64,000 nucleotides of DNA, from the NCBI GenBank assembly GCA_029866125.1, contig JARWZZ010000010.1:1-64000 (forward strand), written 5' to 3'. Shown here one piece after another: positions 17,293 to 26,772 of this stretch (its first letter is position 1; each line of letters opens with the position of its first letter). This stretch comes from Limnobacter sp. GTDB lineage: Bacteria > Pseudomonadota > Gammaproteobacteria > Burkholderiales > Burkholderiaceae_B. Position numbers and translations under genes: made by a program. A model generated the notes under the pieces. It was not told where the DNA came from. It searched no databases and saw nothing but the letters and a program-made list of their open reading frames with translations.

Positions 17293-18497
17293 ACAGCGCT
17301 GACCTCTTTCAAAGGCAAGTTCACCACCGTGGCAATGACGCTAAGGGCAATGCTAATCCACCACACAATCATGTAGCTTCCGGTGGCATCAAATAAAATG
17401 CCGCCCATCCAACCCCCGATGAATGCGCCCACCTGGTGAAATAGAAACACCAGTCCGCTCAGCATGGACAAGCTTTTAACGCCAAACATGGCGCCCACTG
17501 TGCCTGTGGTAAGCGGTACTGTGGACAACCAAAGCACGCCCATGCCTGCGGCAAACAGGTACACAGTCAACTCGCTGATGGGGGTCAAGATGAAAGCGAA
17601 AATCAGCACGCCACGTAAACCATAAATGCTGCTCAGCACCAGTGGCTTTCGGTACTTACTGCCCAAATAGCCTGCCAAGTAGCTGCCAAGAATGTTGAAT
17701 AGCCCAATCAAGGCCAAGGCATTGCTGCCAGCGCGTGGGGCAATGCCCTGGTCCAGCAAAAAGCTGGGCAGGTGGATGGTGATAAAAATCAGCTGAAACC
17801 CGCACACAAAGTAACCCAAGCTCAGCATCAAAAAAGCCTTGTTTTTGAGCGCGAACCCCATGCTGCCCCACATGCCGAGCGTCAGCTCAGGTGCGTCCGT
17901 TTCTACCTTGCTGCGCGGCGTGCTCATTAAGGGGTAGGCCAAAGGTATTATTAAGGCTACAAAGGCGCTGAGTAGGATCAACGCAGTTTCCCAACCAAAG
18001 GCGTTGATAAACCCCAAACCCATGGGCAAAAACGCAAACTGCCCGATGCTACCCAAAGCCATTGAAACACCCATGGCCATGCTGCGCTTTTCGGGAGGCA
18101 ATACCCGGCTGACCGCGCCAAACACCACTGGAAAGGTGGTGCCACTTAAGCCCAATCCAATCAAAATGCCGCCGCACAAGGCCAAGCCGCCGGGTGTGTC
18201 GGCTTGCGACATCAGTACCATGCCCACCACGTAAAGAATGCCGCCCACCGTCATGGTCAAGCCTGCGCCTAGCTTATCGGCGGCCCGGCCCACAAAAGGC
18301 TGGGCTAGCCCCCAACAGAGGTTTTGCAAAGCAATCGCAAATGCAAATACCTCCCGACCCCACCCATTTTCCATACTCATGGGTTGCAGGAATAAGCCGA
18401 AGGCATGTCGGGCACCCAAAGACAGGGTCAGGATCAATGCGCCGCACCATAGAACAGTCAGTGGGGCGAGTGGCTTGGAGGCTTGTGTGTTCATCAT
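17262..18497 (-). CDS. MFS transporter, 12-TM
   Basis: 411 residues with twelve hydrophobic segments and the MFS loop-2/3 signature FVGRAADKLGAG after TM2. The region SGTTFPVVFGAVSRVLPPEK resembles the oxalate/formate and monocarboxylate branch (OFA-like), so a small organic acid is a plausible substrate; this is inference. A central hydrophilic loop (STPRSKVETDAPE) separates the two six-helix halves. No adjacent catabolic gene helps with substrate. The divergent neighbour is the secretin gene at 18654, so the two promoters share 18498-18653. Confidence 0.85.
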   Translation of the reverse strand: MMNTQASKPLAPLTVLWCGALILTLSLGARHAFGLFLQPMSMENGWGREVFAFAIALQNLCWGLAQPFVGRAADKLGAGLTMTVGGILYVVGMVLMSQADTPGGLALCGGILIGLGLSGTTFPVVFGAVSRVLPPEKRSMAMGVSMALGSIGQFAFLPMGLGFINAFGWETALILLSAFVALIIPLAYPLMSTPRSKVETDAPELTLGMWGSMGFALKNKAFLMLSLGYFVCGFQLIFITIHLPSFLLDQGIAPRAGSNALALIGLFNILGSYLAGYLGSKYRKPLVLSSIYGLRGVLIFAFILTPISELTVYLFAAGMGVLWLSTVPLTTGTVGAMFGVKSLSMLSGLVFLFHQVGAFIGGWMGGILFDATGSYMIVWWISIALSVIATVVNLPLKEVSAVQKQAAHAAV

Positions 18498-18653
18498 TTG
18501 ACGCTTTTGGATGGGGGATATTCACAGCATACCAAAGCTAACCCTCTAGGGCTAACCGAGGGAAGGTTACTCCGAAGAGGGATGTATTTGTATCAATTCC
18601 TCTCGATACTCACTCTGAAGGTTAACAAGAACCGCTTCACAAAAGGTACAAAA

Positions 18654-20549
18654 ATGGGTAACCGCATGGGATCCAAATATCATCAAGGCACTTCTCGCTA
18701 CCAGCGAGCGATTTGTGTCGTCGCGATGACTGCCGTCATGGCAGGCTGTACACCATTGCGGCCGTCGTCCGATGTGAAACAGGTTCGCTCCACGCTGGTT
18801 AAACCGACCACGGTACTAGACGATCAAGACTCGGCCAATATGTCATTGCCGGTAGAAACCCTTCCGGATGACATGTTTTGGGTCAAACCCCAAGCAAACC
18901 AAGGCGAATTGCCCAACATCAAAGTGGACGGGCTGTCTGTCAACGAGCGCGGTTTGTTTGATGTGCTGCAAATCATTTTCTCGGACACCCAAATGCCTTT
19001 GAGCTTTGAAGGCGGCATTGAATCGGCTGCCCGCTACGGGGTGGTGACGCTGAATAACTTGAGTGGGCCGCTGCCGCAGGTGATGGACAAGCTGGGCGAG
19101 ATCATGGGCTTCTTCTGGACTGTGACTGCATCCGGTGTGTTGCGCATTATTCCTGAACAGCAATTTGTAATCACCATGCCGCCCATTTTGACGGAAGACA
19201 ACATGGCCGGTATGACCAACACCATGCTGTACTTGGGTGGTCAGGATGTGTATTTGGACCGGATTAACCGCTCAATGGTATTCCGCGCCAACCGCAGGGC
19301 TTTGCGCAATATCGAGGAGTATTTGAATCGGGTGCGTGAATCTCGCACCTTGATTGTGTATGACATGAATGTGCTTCAGGTGGACTTGAACGATTCCAAA
19401 GCAATGGGTATTCGCTGGGAGTTGTTGAAAGTAGCCCGTGGTTTGAATGCGGCACGGGACTCTGATTTGGTGGGCCCTTCCACTTCGCCCATTGAAAAAT
19501 TGGGGCAGGTGACACGCACACCAACAGGTATTGATGCCTTGATCTTCGGTCGGGATTTCCAGACCAATGTGTTGTTGGATTTCCTGCGCTCGCAGGGGGA
19601 TGTGAAAACACTCAGCCAGCCCAAAATTGGCATTATGAACGGCACCAACGGCATGATCCGTGTGGGCCAGTCCACAACATTTGTGTCCCGAGTGGGCTCG
19701 CAAATTGTAAACGGTGTTGCGCAGTCCACTGCCGACACGCAAAACCTGCGCACAGGTTTGGAGTTGTCGCTGACCGGTGAGGTGCATGAAAACACGGTGT
19801 ACTCCCGCATTGGCATCTCAATCACTGAACTGTTGGCATTGAAGCGCTTTACCGCTTTGGGTGTGGATTTGAATTTGCCTGAAGTGGCTGACCGTGAACT
19901 TAAAACCCAAGTGCGCTGCCGGCCAGGTGACACGATTATTTTGGGCGGTATTACAGTATCCCGTTCGCAGGATGATTTTGCCTTCGGTGCCGGTGTAAAT
20001 TCGCGCAACGAAAGCACCAAGCAAACCGAGTTGGTGGTGACCATTCGCCCACGTATTTTGAGTTTCAAAAAGCCTTCTGAAATTGCAGCGCAAGACGCAC
20101 AAAGGGCCGCAGGCCGGGCGGCAGACCAAGCGGCAGAGCGTTTGGTGATGTTGGGCAAAAATGCAGCAAGCAAGCAGGTTGCTCCTGCAACCGCATTGGC
20201 TCCGGCAGCGGCCCCAGCCCCGGCCCCAGCCCCGGCCCCGGCCATTGTTCCAGCTGTTGCTCCTGAACTGGCCCCGGTATCAGCACCCATCGTGGCTCCT
20301 GTTGTGTTGGCTCCGGTTGTGACATCCGCGTTGATCGGTGCACCTGCACCAATGCCTGCATTGTCGATGCTGCCACAGCCTGCACCGAATTACCAAGGCT
20401 CTCAGGGCTCGCAATTCAGATCCAGGTCGCTGCGTCGCATAGAGCCCATCTCCATCGACGCGACTGCAAGGCCTGAAAAACAAACCAAGTCGATGACCTT
20501 TAGTTTGGCCGACATTATTTCCACTTCCAACAAAGGGATGAAGCCATGA
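18654..20549 (+). CDS. Secretin lipoprotein of a type IVb pilus/MSHA-like system
   Basis: 631 residues from ATG 18654 (frame open to 18483 but the lipoprotein signal fits this start). The signal peptide ends AVMAGC, giving a lipid-anchored Cys. It resembles PilN/MshL secretins: an N-terminal N0/STN-like region (LPNIKVDGLSVNERGLFDVL), then the secretin core with VGQSTTFVSRVGSQ, RTGLELSLTGEV and TELVVTIRPRIL at the end of the beta-barrel domain. The last ~150 residues are Ala/Pro-rich (APAPAPAPAPA) and probably flexible. It forms the outer-membrane pore. It is first in an operon of assembly genes and overlaps the next by ATGA. Confidence 0.88.
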   Translation: MGNRMGSKYHQGTSRYQRAICVVAMTAVMAGCTPLRPSSDVKQVRSTLVKPTTVLDDQDSANMSLPVETLPDDMFWVKPQANQGELPNIKVDGLSVNERGLFDVLQIIFSDTQMPLSFEGGIESAARYGVVTLNNLSGPLPQVMDKLGEIMGFFWTVTASGVLRIIPEQQFVITMPPILTEDNMAGMTNTMLYLGGQDVYLDRINRSMVFRANRRALRNIEEYLNRVRESRTLIVYDMNVLQVDLNDSKAMGIRWELLKVARGLNAARDSDLVGPSTSPIEKLGQVTRTPTGIDALIFGRDFQTNVLLDFLRSQGDVKTLSQPKIGIMNGTNGMIRVGQSTTFVSRVGSQIVNGVAQSTADTQNLRTGLELSLTGEVHENTVYSRIGISITELLALKRFTALGVDLNLPEVADRELKTQVRCRPGDTIILGGITVSRSQDDFAFGAGVNSRNESTKQTELVVTIRPRILSFKKPSEIAAQDAQRAAGRAADQAAERLVMLGKNAASKQVAPATALAPAAAPAPAPAPAPAIVPAVAPELAPVSAPIVAPVVLAPVVTSALIGAPAPMPALSMLPQPAPNYQGSQGSQFRSRSLRRIEPISIDATARPEKQTKSMTFSLADIISTSNKGMKP

Positions 20550-21493
20550 GTACCAATACCCTCGTGTTGAGAGTGGGTCTGACTGCAAGTGCCTTGGCTT
20601 TTTGGGTGCCATTCGACGCAATTGCGGTGGGTAACTTAAGCAACCCCTTAGTAAGGCCAGCGGCTTACAGTCAGGCCGCGGCGGGTGGGGATGCTCCCGC
20701 TGCAGATGCCGGTCGGGGCGGCCCTCCCCCAGCGCAAGGTGGGGCTCGAAAGCCCGAAGGCGCTGGCTATCAGGAAGAAGACTTGGTCGGCAAGGCCGAG
20801 CGACGAATTACTCAGGAAGATTTGAACATACGCCAACAGCAGTTGAACTCCTCGGTGATTCCGCAACCTCTGGAAAAGCTATTTGACAACATGCATGTGG
20901 TGGCTTACTTCCGGGGCGCAGTGGTGTTGAGGCGAATTATACAACGAACCCTATCCGATGTAGGCGCAGCGCGTGAGCCCGATCCGGTGCAGTCACAAAA
21001 CCAAGCAGGTGGTCAAGGCAATACACGTCCGGTTAGTCCGGTGGGGGCTGGTTCGGTTACCACCGATGTGGCCTCTCTCGGGCCCAATTCAGTGTTGCGC
21101 TTAAACGTGGGCCGAGTGGTCAGTGTGAATGGTTACAAACTGCGTGCTTCAGTCACAGGTCAAGACGTGGCCATTGATTGGTTGGATGACAAAGGCCGCT
21201 TCATCAATGTGTACGTGGGTGCAATTCAATCCGGTTCGGGTGTAAACCCAGTGCCGTCGCGGGGTTTGTTGGAGTCGGTGCAAACCCAATCCTTCCAGTA
21301 CCTAAAGCCGCAGGTGGGAGTTTCTGGACTAGGTGGTGCCAGCGGTGGGTTAGGTGGCGGTGGTGCGGGTGGGTTCGGCGGACAAAGTGGTTTTGGTGGT
21401 GCGGGTGGTAACTCTGGAGGGTTTGGAGGAAACACGGGTGGTAGCTTTGGGTCCACCAATGGCGGGTTGGGTAGCAATACCGGTTTTCGATAA
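20546..21493 (+). CDS. Secretin-operon protein with Gly-rich C-terminus
   Basis: 315 residues with an N-terminal hydrophobic signal-like segment (VGLTASALAFWVPFDAIA). The middle part (~residues 105-240) has beta-type sequence, including SVLRLNVGRVVSVNGYKLRA and GRFINVYVG, and the last ~55 residues are almost only Gly with Ser, Asn and Phe. It starts in the ATGA overlap with the secretin, indicating translational coupling. Position between secretin and ATPase suggests a periplasmic assembly or pilot protein (PilP/PilO-like), but no family is securely recognised. Confidence 0.7.
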   Translation: MSTNTLVLRVGLTASALAFWVPFDAIAVGNLSNPLVRPAAYSQAAAGGDAPAADAGRGGPPPAQGGARKPEGAGYQEEDLVGKAERRITQEDLNIRQQQLNSSVIPQPLEKLFDNMHVVAYFRGAVVLRRIIQRTLSDVGAAREPDPVQSQNQAGGQGNTRPVSPVGAGSVTTDVASLGPNSVLRLNVGRVVSVNGYKLRASVTGQDVAIDWLDDKGRFINVYVGAIQSGSGVNPVPSRGLLESVQTQSFQYLKPQVGVSGLGGASGGLGGGGAGGFGGQSGFGGAGGNSGGFGGNTGGSFGSTNGGLGSNTGFR

Positions 21494-21514
21494 AGCAAGC
21501 AAGGCAGCATAACC

Positions 21515-23221
21515 ATGATTTACACCGAAGAAGAGCTCATGCGTGCGGGTTTAAAAACCGAACAAGCACGTTTGCTGCGCCAGCAACACGCACACATGCG
21601 TAACGAGGGCCAGAGCACCCAGCTGAGCACCTTGGCCTTGCGCTCGCGTTTTGTGAGTGAAGATGAGCTGATTGCCAATGACTCCAGCGCTGAGGCTGGC
21701 ACCGTTGCGCTTAAAAAAATGTCCACACTGTTGCCGCTGGAATGGTGCAAGCGTTGGAACTGTTTGCCCACGGATTACAGCCGGGGCGTTTTGACTTTAA
21801 GCTGCTCACAGCCTTTAACATCTGCGCAGTTGGACCGAATTCGCGAAATGATTCCAGTGGATGTTCGTGAAGTGCGTCTGCAGCCAATTTCTCGGCAGGA
21901 CCTGGTGCACAGTTTCACCACTTTGGAACAATCGGGCTCTGCAATCGGCCTCATCAGTATTCTGAATAAGCATGGTCTGGAGGCAGGTTTGCTAAGGCGC
22001 TTGGTGTATGCCTTGCTTCATGAAGCTTTGGATTTGCGTGCAAGTGATATTCACCTGAGCAAGAAGACAGACCCCGATGCTTGGATTGCTTACCGAATCG
22101 ATTCGGTGATGCGGCAAGTCCATTTGCTGCCACAGCTGTTGATGCAATCCCTGGTGGCCCGTATCAAAATTGAAGCGGGTATGGATGCGTCCAACAGCCG
22201 CACCGCGCAGGACGGTCGTATTGCAGTGGATTACCAAGGCCGCACAGTGGATTTTCGAATTTCATCCCAGCCCTTGGTGGATGGCGAGTCGATTGTTTTA
22301 CGTGCGCTTGATTCGGCTCAGTTGCCCGGTTTGCGGTCCCTGTTTCCCAATCAACCCAAGATGATTGGTCTTGTGCGTGGTTTGATTGGTTCCAACACCA
22401 AGTCCGGTGGTTTGGTGCTAATCACCGGTGCCACAGGCTCGGGTAAAAGTACGACCCAGTACACGGTGGCTTGTGGTTTTCCGCGCGATGAAGTGAACCT
22501 GATTACAGTGGAAGACCCCGTTGAATACCTGCTGCCCTTTGCCAAGCAAATTCAATTGCAGGCACTGATCAAGCAAAAAGCGATTGAGCTTGAGCGTTCA
22601 ATTTTGCGTCAAGACCCTGATGTACTGGTGTTTGGAGAAATTCGAGATGCCGATTCTGCCAGGGCCGCGTTGGCCTTTGCAGAGTCTGGTCACTTGGTGA
22701 TTTCAACCTTGCACGCCAACAGTGTGTTGCAGGTGACTGAGCGATTCTTGTCCATCATAGATCAATCGCATCGAGAAGATGCCAGATTTCTCTTGGCGCA
22801 CTATTTGAAAGTGATTATTCACCAAAAGCTGGTTCGCCGCCTTTGTAGTTGCGCACAACTCCTTACAGGCTCAGAGTATGAGCTTGAAAAAGAGCAAGCA
22901 AGTCGATTGACAGGTGGCTTGGTTCAACTCAAGCCCGGTGTGAAGCACAAGGTAGGTTGCCCCAATTGTGTGGGCGGTTATTTGGGCCGTGCCTCTGCGC
23001 ATGAAACCCTTGCTGTTCCTCATGATGAAAGCATGCGCGGGCGCTTTGTGCAAGCCATGAATACTGATCGTTTGGAATTGCCTGCCGACCTCAATGCTGA
23101 AAATGGCGTGGACTTCATCAGTCGAGTGGAAACCCTGCAAATTTTGTTGGACAACGGTGTGGTCGATTGGCCCACTGCTTGTAAAACCTTGGGTTTACAA
23201 GAGGAAGTAGGTCATGGCTGA
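21515..23221 (+). CDS. GspE/PilB-type secretion/pilus assembly ATPase
   Basis: 568 residues. Walker A GATGSGKST (~305-313), Asp box VEDPVEYLLP, Walker B DPDVLVFGEIRDADSA (~367-380) and the His box ISTLHANSV define a hexameric type II/IV traffic ATPase. A CSC...CPNC set near residues 447-485 resembles the tetracysteine zinc motif. The N-terminal ~140 residues are a degenerate MshEN-like domain. It powers pilus assembly from the cytoplasm through the GspF-type platform protein encoded next, whose start overlaps this gene by 8 bases. PilQ of IncI-type thin pili and BfpD are functional analogues. Confidence 0.93.
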   Translation: MIYTEEELMRAGLKTEQARLLRQQHAHMRNEGQSTQLSTLALRSRFVSEDELIANDSSAEAGTVALKKMSTLLPLEWCKRWNCLPTDYSRGVLTLSCSQPLTSAQLDRIREMIPVDVREVRLQPISRQDLVHSFTTLEQSGSAIGLISILNKHGLEAGLLRRLVYALLHEALDLRASDIHLSKKTDPDAWIAYRIDSVMRQVHLLPQLLMQSLVARIKIEAGMDASNSRTAQDGRIAVDYQGRTVDFRISSQPLVDGESIVLRALDSAQLPGLRSLFPNQPKMIGLVRGLIGSNTKSGGLVLITGATGSGKSTTQYTVACGFPRDEVNLITVEDPVEYLLPFAKQIQLQALIKQKAIELERSILRQDPDVLVFGEIRDADSARAALAFAESGHLVISTLHANSVLQVTERFLSIIDQSHREDARFLLAHYLKVIIHQKLVRRLCSCAQLLTGSEYELEKEQASRLTGGLVQLKPGVKHKVGCPNCVGGYLGRASAHETLAVPHDESMRGRFVQAMNTDRLELPADLNAENGVDFISRVETLQILLDNGVVDWPTACKTLGLQEEVGHG

Positions 23222-24467
23222 GCTGCACAACTACCGCATTCAATACTTAGCCCCACGCATGTTTGATGGCACCGCACGCCCGGAGAAAAAGCTGTCTGGT
23301 TACTTTCGTCATGAAATTGTGGTTGCTGCTGCGCATGAACAAGAGGCAGTGCTGAACGTGATGGAAAGGGGAGGCGTGGTTGTGCAGGTGGACACCCTGC
23401 GTGAACGCGGTGTGCTTGAACGCATGTTTTTTGGGCGCATTTCAAGGTCCTATAAGCAGAAGTTTTTGCAAGCTTTGTCGTTTAACGTACAGGCGGGTTT
23501 ATCCCCTGAAAAAGCGCTGGAGCAGGTTATCTTGGGCGAGCTGGGCGAGGCCCGTTTGGCTTTGAACCGCAGCCTGAATGCCTTGCAACAGGGTTTTGGT
23601 TTTGTGCAGTCGCTTGAAATTTTGCAGTGGTTTGATGATTCCACATTGGCTGTGTTACGTGCCGGTGAGGCGGCTGGGCGCTTAAGCCAGTCGCTTGAAA
23701 CTGCAGTGGGCTTTTATGCACGAGGGTCTGACACCATCAAGCTGATGTTTGGCGCTGTCAGTTGGACCATCTTGGACATCATCATGGCGGTTTCCACCGT
23801 GATTGGTATGCGGTTTGGTTTGATCGAGGAGTTGAAAAAGAACCCACTCGCCAGTGAAGACCCAGCAAAAGTGCAGCAGTTTAAAGACGCGGTGAACCTT
23901 GCGCAAAACGTCAATGATGGTTTGTTGGTTTTTTCATTCCTGTTTATTTTGGCAATCATTTACATCGCATTGATGTTGATGTCCACCAAGCCTGAAACGC
24001 GCAGACAGTGCTACCTCATTTTGGAGCGCTTACCGCTTATTCGTGTGTTGATGATGTCCTCCAGCCTGTCCAACACCATGCGAGTCATGTCCTCGTTGTT
24101 GGCGGGTGGCGTGGCGTTTTTGGAGTCCTTGCATATTTCAAAACGCGGTGCATTTTCGCCCACCATTAAATTGTTTTGGGATGACGTACAGGCACGCACA
24201 GAAATTGGTGAACCACCCAGTTCAGCCTTCAATTTGTTGGCGCTTGAAAGCAGTGAGCGATTGTTGATTCGTGCGCACCGGGATCAAACCCAGTTGGCTG
24301 AGTGTTTGGAGTCAATTGCACAAACCCGCCAGGAGCGTGCAAACCAAGCCGCTAAGCGGTTTGCGATTTTCGCGTTTGTGGGGTCTTTGTTGTACTCCGG
24401 CGTGGCGGTGTTATTTAGTTTGGTGGTGGTTTATCTGCAAAACCAAATGGTCTTGTCGGGAGCATAA
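23214..24467 (+). CDS. GspF/PilC-type inner-membrane platform protein
   Basis: 417 residues. Two GspF repeats are each anchored by hydrophobic segments: SWTILDIIMAVSTVIGM (~180-200), LLVFSFLFILAIIYIAL (~240-260) and FAIFAFVGSLLYSGVAVLF (~385-403). LSFNVQAGLSPEKALEQV and SSLLAGGVAFLESL are the paired GspF cytoplasmic motifs. It docks the assembly ATPase. Overlap with the ATPase gene and 5-bp spacing to the next gene indicate one operon. Length is typical (400-420). Confidence 0.9.
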   Translation: MAELHNYRIQYLAPRMFDGTARPEKKLSGYFRHEIVVAAAHEQEAVLNVMERGGVVVQVDTLRERGVLERMFFGRISRSYKQKFLQALSFNVQAGLSPEKALEQVILGELGEARLALNRSLNALQQGFGFVQSLEILQWFDDSTLAVLRAGEAAGRLSQSLETAVGFYARGSDTIKLMFGAVSWTILDIIMAVSTVIGMRFGLIEELKKNPLASEDPAKVQQFKDAVNLAQNVNDGLLVFSFLFILAIIYIALMLMSTKPETRRQCYLILERLPLIRVLMMSSSLSNTMRVMSSLLAGGVAFLESLHISKRGAFSPTIKLFWDDVQARTEIGEPPSSAFNLLALESSERLLIRAHRDQTQLAECLESIAQTRQERANQAAKRFAIFAFVGSLLYSGVAVLFSLVVVYLQNQMVLSGA

Positions 24468-24472
24468 AAGAG

Positions 24473-25348
24473 ATGCAACAAATAGCAATACAAGAAGTGG
24501 ATCTAAAAAATCTCTATTCCAATGTGTTGGCAGGCCGCTTACCACTGGGCACTGCCGACCCCACCGAAGTGTTGGTCAACCATGCTTACGCCTTACTGGG
24601 CAGCAAAAAATTGCACATCCACTTTCAAGAGTTTGAGGGTTACCTTTACTACTTGGTGGTGGAAAGCAAATGGATGAGTTCGCTGATTGGCTTGCCCATC
24701 CCATTTACCCGTGTGTTTCCTGGTGGGCCAGACCATCAAGGTGATGGAATTTATCGCTTAGAGGCCAACTCCTTTATTGCTGCATTGGTAGTGGAAGGTG
24801 GCAGCTTGCGTTTGCTGTGTAACACGCCTGAAGTGCTGCAGGATTATTTGCTGGGTATTGGTTTGCCTACCATTGATTTAAAGCCTCAATCGGGAGAATC
24901 ACTGACCAGCATTTATGAAGGCATACAGGGTTTGTCCAGCAAAGCTGCCCGCTACCTGATGCGTGCTTCCATGGGCCTGCTGTTGCTTGCTTCCACAGCC
25001 TTTGTGGGCGTTCATGCAGCCCAAGCGATGAAAGACAGTGATGAGGAATTAAACCTCACCATCAAAACAGTGGAAGACGACCTGAACAAAGAGTTGGACA
25101 AGCTGAATGTTCAACAACCGCTGGCACGCCAAATTGCACGCATACAAAAAGTGTCAGCAACCGTGGTGCGTGCAGGTGGGTGGATTGAGACCTACACCCT
25201 GAAGGATGAAAAGAAAGAAACCTTTGAATTGGTCCTACCCAGTTGGGTGAGTCCGGACTATGTGGATTCCCTTGGTCAGGACGTGGTAACCGATTTGAGG
25301 GATCTTGAAGGATTGCTGACAGTCCGTAAAAAAGCTAAGGAGAAGTGA
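24473..25348 (+). CDS. Inner-membrane pilus/secretion assembly protein (GspL/PilN-like topology)
   Basis: 291 residues: about 160 cytoplasmic residues, one TM (~164-182, ASMGLLLLASTAFVGVHAAQ), then ~105 periplasmic residues that begin with a helical charged segment. This cytoplasm-TM-periplasm build, paired with the smaller TM protein encoded next, resembles GspL/GspM or PilN/PilO pairs. Sequence motifs of those families were not recognised, so this is by topology and operon position. Confidence 0.7.
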   Translation: MQQIAIQEVDLKNLYSNVLAGRLPLGTADPTEVLVNHAYALLGSKKLHIHFQEFEGYLYYLVVESKWMSSLIGLPIPFTRVFPGGPDHQGDGIYRLEANSFIAALVVEGGSLRLLCNTPEVLQDYLLGIGLPTIDLKPQSGESLTSIYEGIQGLSSKAARYLMRASMGLLLLASTAFVGVHAAQAMKDSDEELNLTIKTVEDDLNKELDKLNVQQPLARQIARIQKVSATVVRAGGWIETYTLKDEKKETFELVLPSWVSPDYVDSLGQDVVTDLRDLEGLLTVRKKAKEK

Positions 25349-25351
25349 GTC

Positions 25352-25834
25352 ATGAAACTCAACTTGAACGCCGGTGGCGTAAAGATGTACGAAGAGCTGA
25401 GCCGATTCATGGGTTTGGGCCCGATGTTTGCGCTGACCTTGGCCATGTTGATGACTGTGCTGGCTGTGTTTGCAATCAAGGATTTTTTGGCCGTGAATGC
25501 AGAGCAAACCAAGGCCAAAGAGAACCCGAAATTTGAGGTCAGCAAGGCCCCAGTTTCGGCAAAGGCGTATGAGAACTACGCGTTTGTTTTGCAACGGGTT
25601 AGCCCCGGCGTGAAAGTTTCTGCAGACAAGGACAAGTTGATTATTGAATCACCCAGCGCAGACACTTTTCCTGAATTCATGTACGTGTTGAACAGCATTC
25701 AAGGTCTTTCAAACAAAGTAATTTGGAAAGCAGAAGAGATTTGTTTAGCCGGGTGCCAAGGCGCAGCCAGCAGGGCAATAGTCAGTGGGTTTGAGGAAAA
25801 AGTAAAAGTAACGCTAAGGGGAAATGAATCATGA
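25352..25834 (+). CDS. Inner-membrane assembly protein (GspM/PilO-like topology)
   Basis: 160 residues, one N-terminal TM (~24-44, MFALTLAMLMTVLAVFAIK) and a ~115-residue periplasmic domain with two Cys (CLAGC). It lies 3 bp after the previous gene and overlaps the next by ATGA. Topology and position suggest the periplasmic-ring partner of the preceding protein. No direct family match is recognised. Confidence 0.68.
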   Translation: MKLNLNAGGVKMYEELSRFMGLGPMFALTLAMLMTVLAVFAIKDFLAVNAEQTKAKENPKFEVSKAPVSAKAYENYAFVLQRVSPGVKVSADKDKLIIESPSADTFPEFMYVLNSIQGLSNKVIWKAEEICLAGCQGAASRAIVSGFEEKVKVTLRGNES

Positions 25835-26727
25835 GCGAAATCGAAAAAATAGAAATCGAAAAACCACAAGGCCAGACAACCCCAAAGGTAGTGGCTTGGG
25901 TGGGTTGCGGCTTACTGGCTGCTTGCGTTGCAGGTGCGGGTTGGATGGCATTCGGCGGTAAGTCGGGCGAAACAGGAGGGCTTTCTTCATCGCCCATCAG
26001 CAGTGCCAACGCAGCAACAGGTACGGGAAGTAAGGGTGGCCTTGACCCCAACGCGGCCAATATATTGGTGGCCAAGGTGGATGGTCATGAAGTGACTGAG
26101 TTGGAAATTTCCAACCTCACTTCCAACGGAGTGGACCGCGCAATTGCAGTAGACCGCTACATCAACAAGGTGATTGCGGCCGAGCAAGGCCGCAAGCTGT
26201 ACGAGAAGGAATCATTGTCCCTTACCCGCGCTGCAGAGCGTGAAGTATTGGCCACCTTGTACACCACCAAGCGATTGGATGAGCTGCGCAAGGCCGTCAC
26301 ACAGGACGAGATTAAGGAGTTTTACACCAAGAACGTTTTGGACGAAAACTTCAAGCAATGGAAGGTGAGTTACTACCTGACCACAGAGCCCAAAGACATG
26401 GACTCCACATTGCAGAAAATGAAGGATGGTGACAAGGACGCGCTTAAAGAGTTGAAGCCATTGGCAGAGCAGGGCGACAACTACTTGGCCGCGCAGGCCA
26501 TGCCCTACAACTTGGGGCGTGTGGTGTCGCGTGTGAAAAAAGGCGAATTCAGTGAAGTGTTGCGTTTGCGTAATGGCTTCTTGGTGGTGCGAGTGGATGA
26601 CATGCGTCAGCAAGAAAAGCCAAAGCTTGAGGCACTCAAAAACGACATTATTGAAACTCTTGCTCAGCAAAAGTTCAATGAAGAACTGACGCGTGCACGT
26701 CGTGCCGCAAAAGTAGAGTTGGGTTAG
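25831..26727 (+). CDS. Membrane-anchored PpiC/SurA-like peptidyl-prolyl isomerase or chaperone
   Basis: 298 residues. One TM at ~19-42 (VVAWVGCGLLAACVAGAGWM) is followed by a Gly/Ser linker. The SurA/PrsA-like chaperone region then begins with ILVAKVDGHEVTELEI. The C-terminal part carries the parvulin-type strand NGFLVVRVDDMRQQEKPKLE and the helix LKNDIIETLAQQKFNEEL, as in SurA-family proteins. The PPIase core is short, so it may act as a holdase rather than an enzyme. Its place in the operon suggests it handles pilin or fibre subunits in the periplasm. Confidence 0.78.
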   Translation: MSEIEKIEIEKPQGQTTPKVVAWVGCGLLAACVAGAGWMAFGGKSGETGGLSSSPISSANAATGTGSKGGLDPNAANILVAKVDGHEVTELEISNLTSNGVDRAIAVDRYINKVIAAEQGRKLYEKESLSLTRAAEREVLATLYTTKRLDELRKAVTQDEIKEFYTKNVLDENFKQWKVSYYLTTEPKDMDSTLQKMKDGDKDALKELKPLAEQGDNYLAAQAMPYNLGRVVSRVKKGEFSEVLRLRNGFLVVRVDDMRQQEKPKLEALKNDIIETLAQQKFNEELTRARRAAKVELG

Positions 26728-26772
26728 GCCAAAGCCCGTGCTCAATATGTGTAATCCAGCAGGAGTTTTAAA

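Noticed and set aside
18237..18501. Plus-strand ORF antisense to the MFS gene
   Set aside because: It is a shadow of the transporter; no start signal or domain was found.
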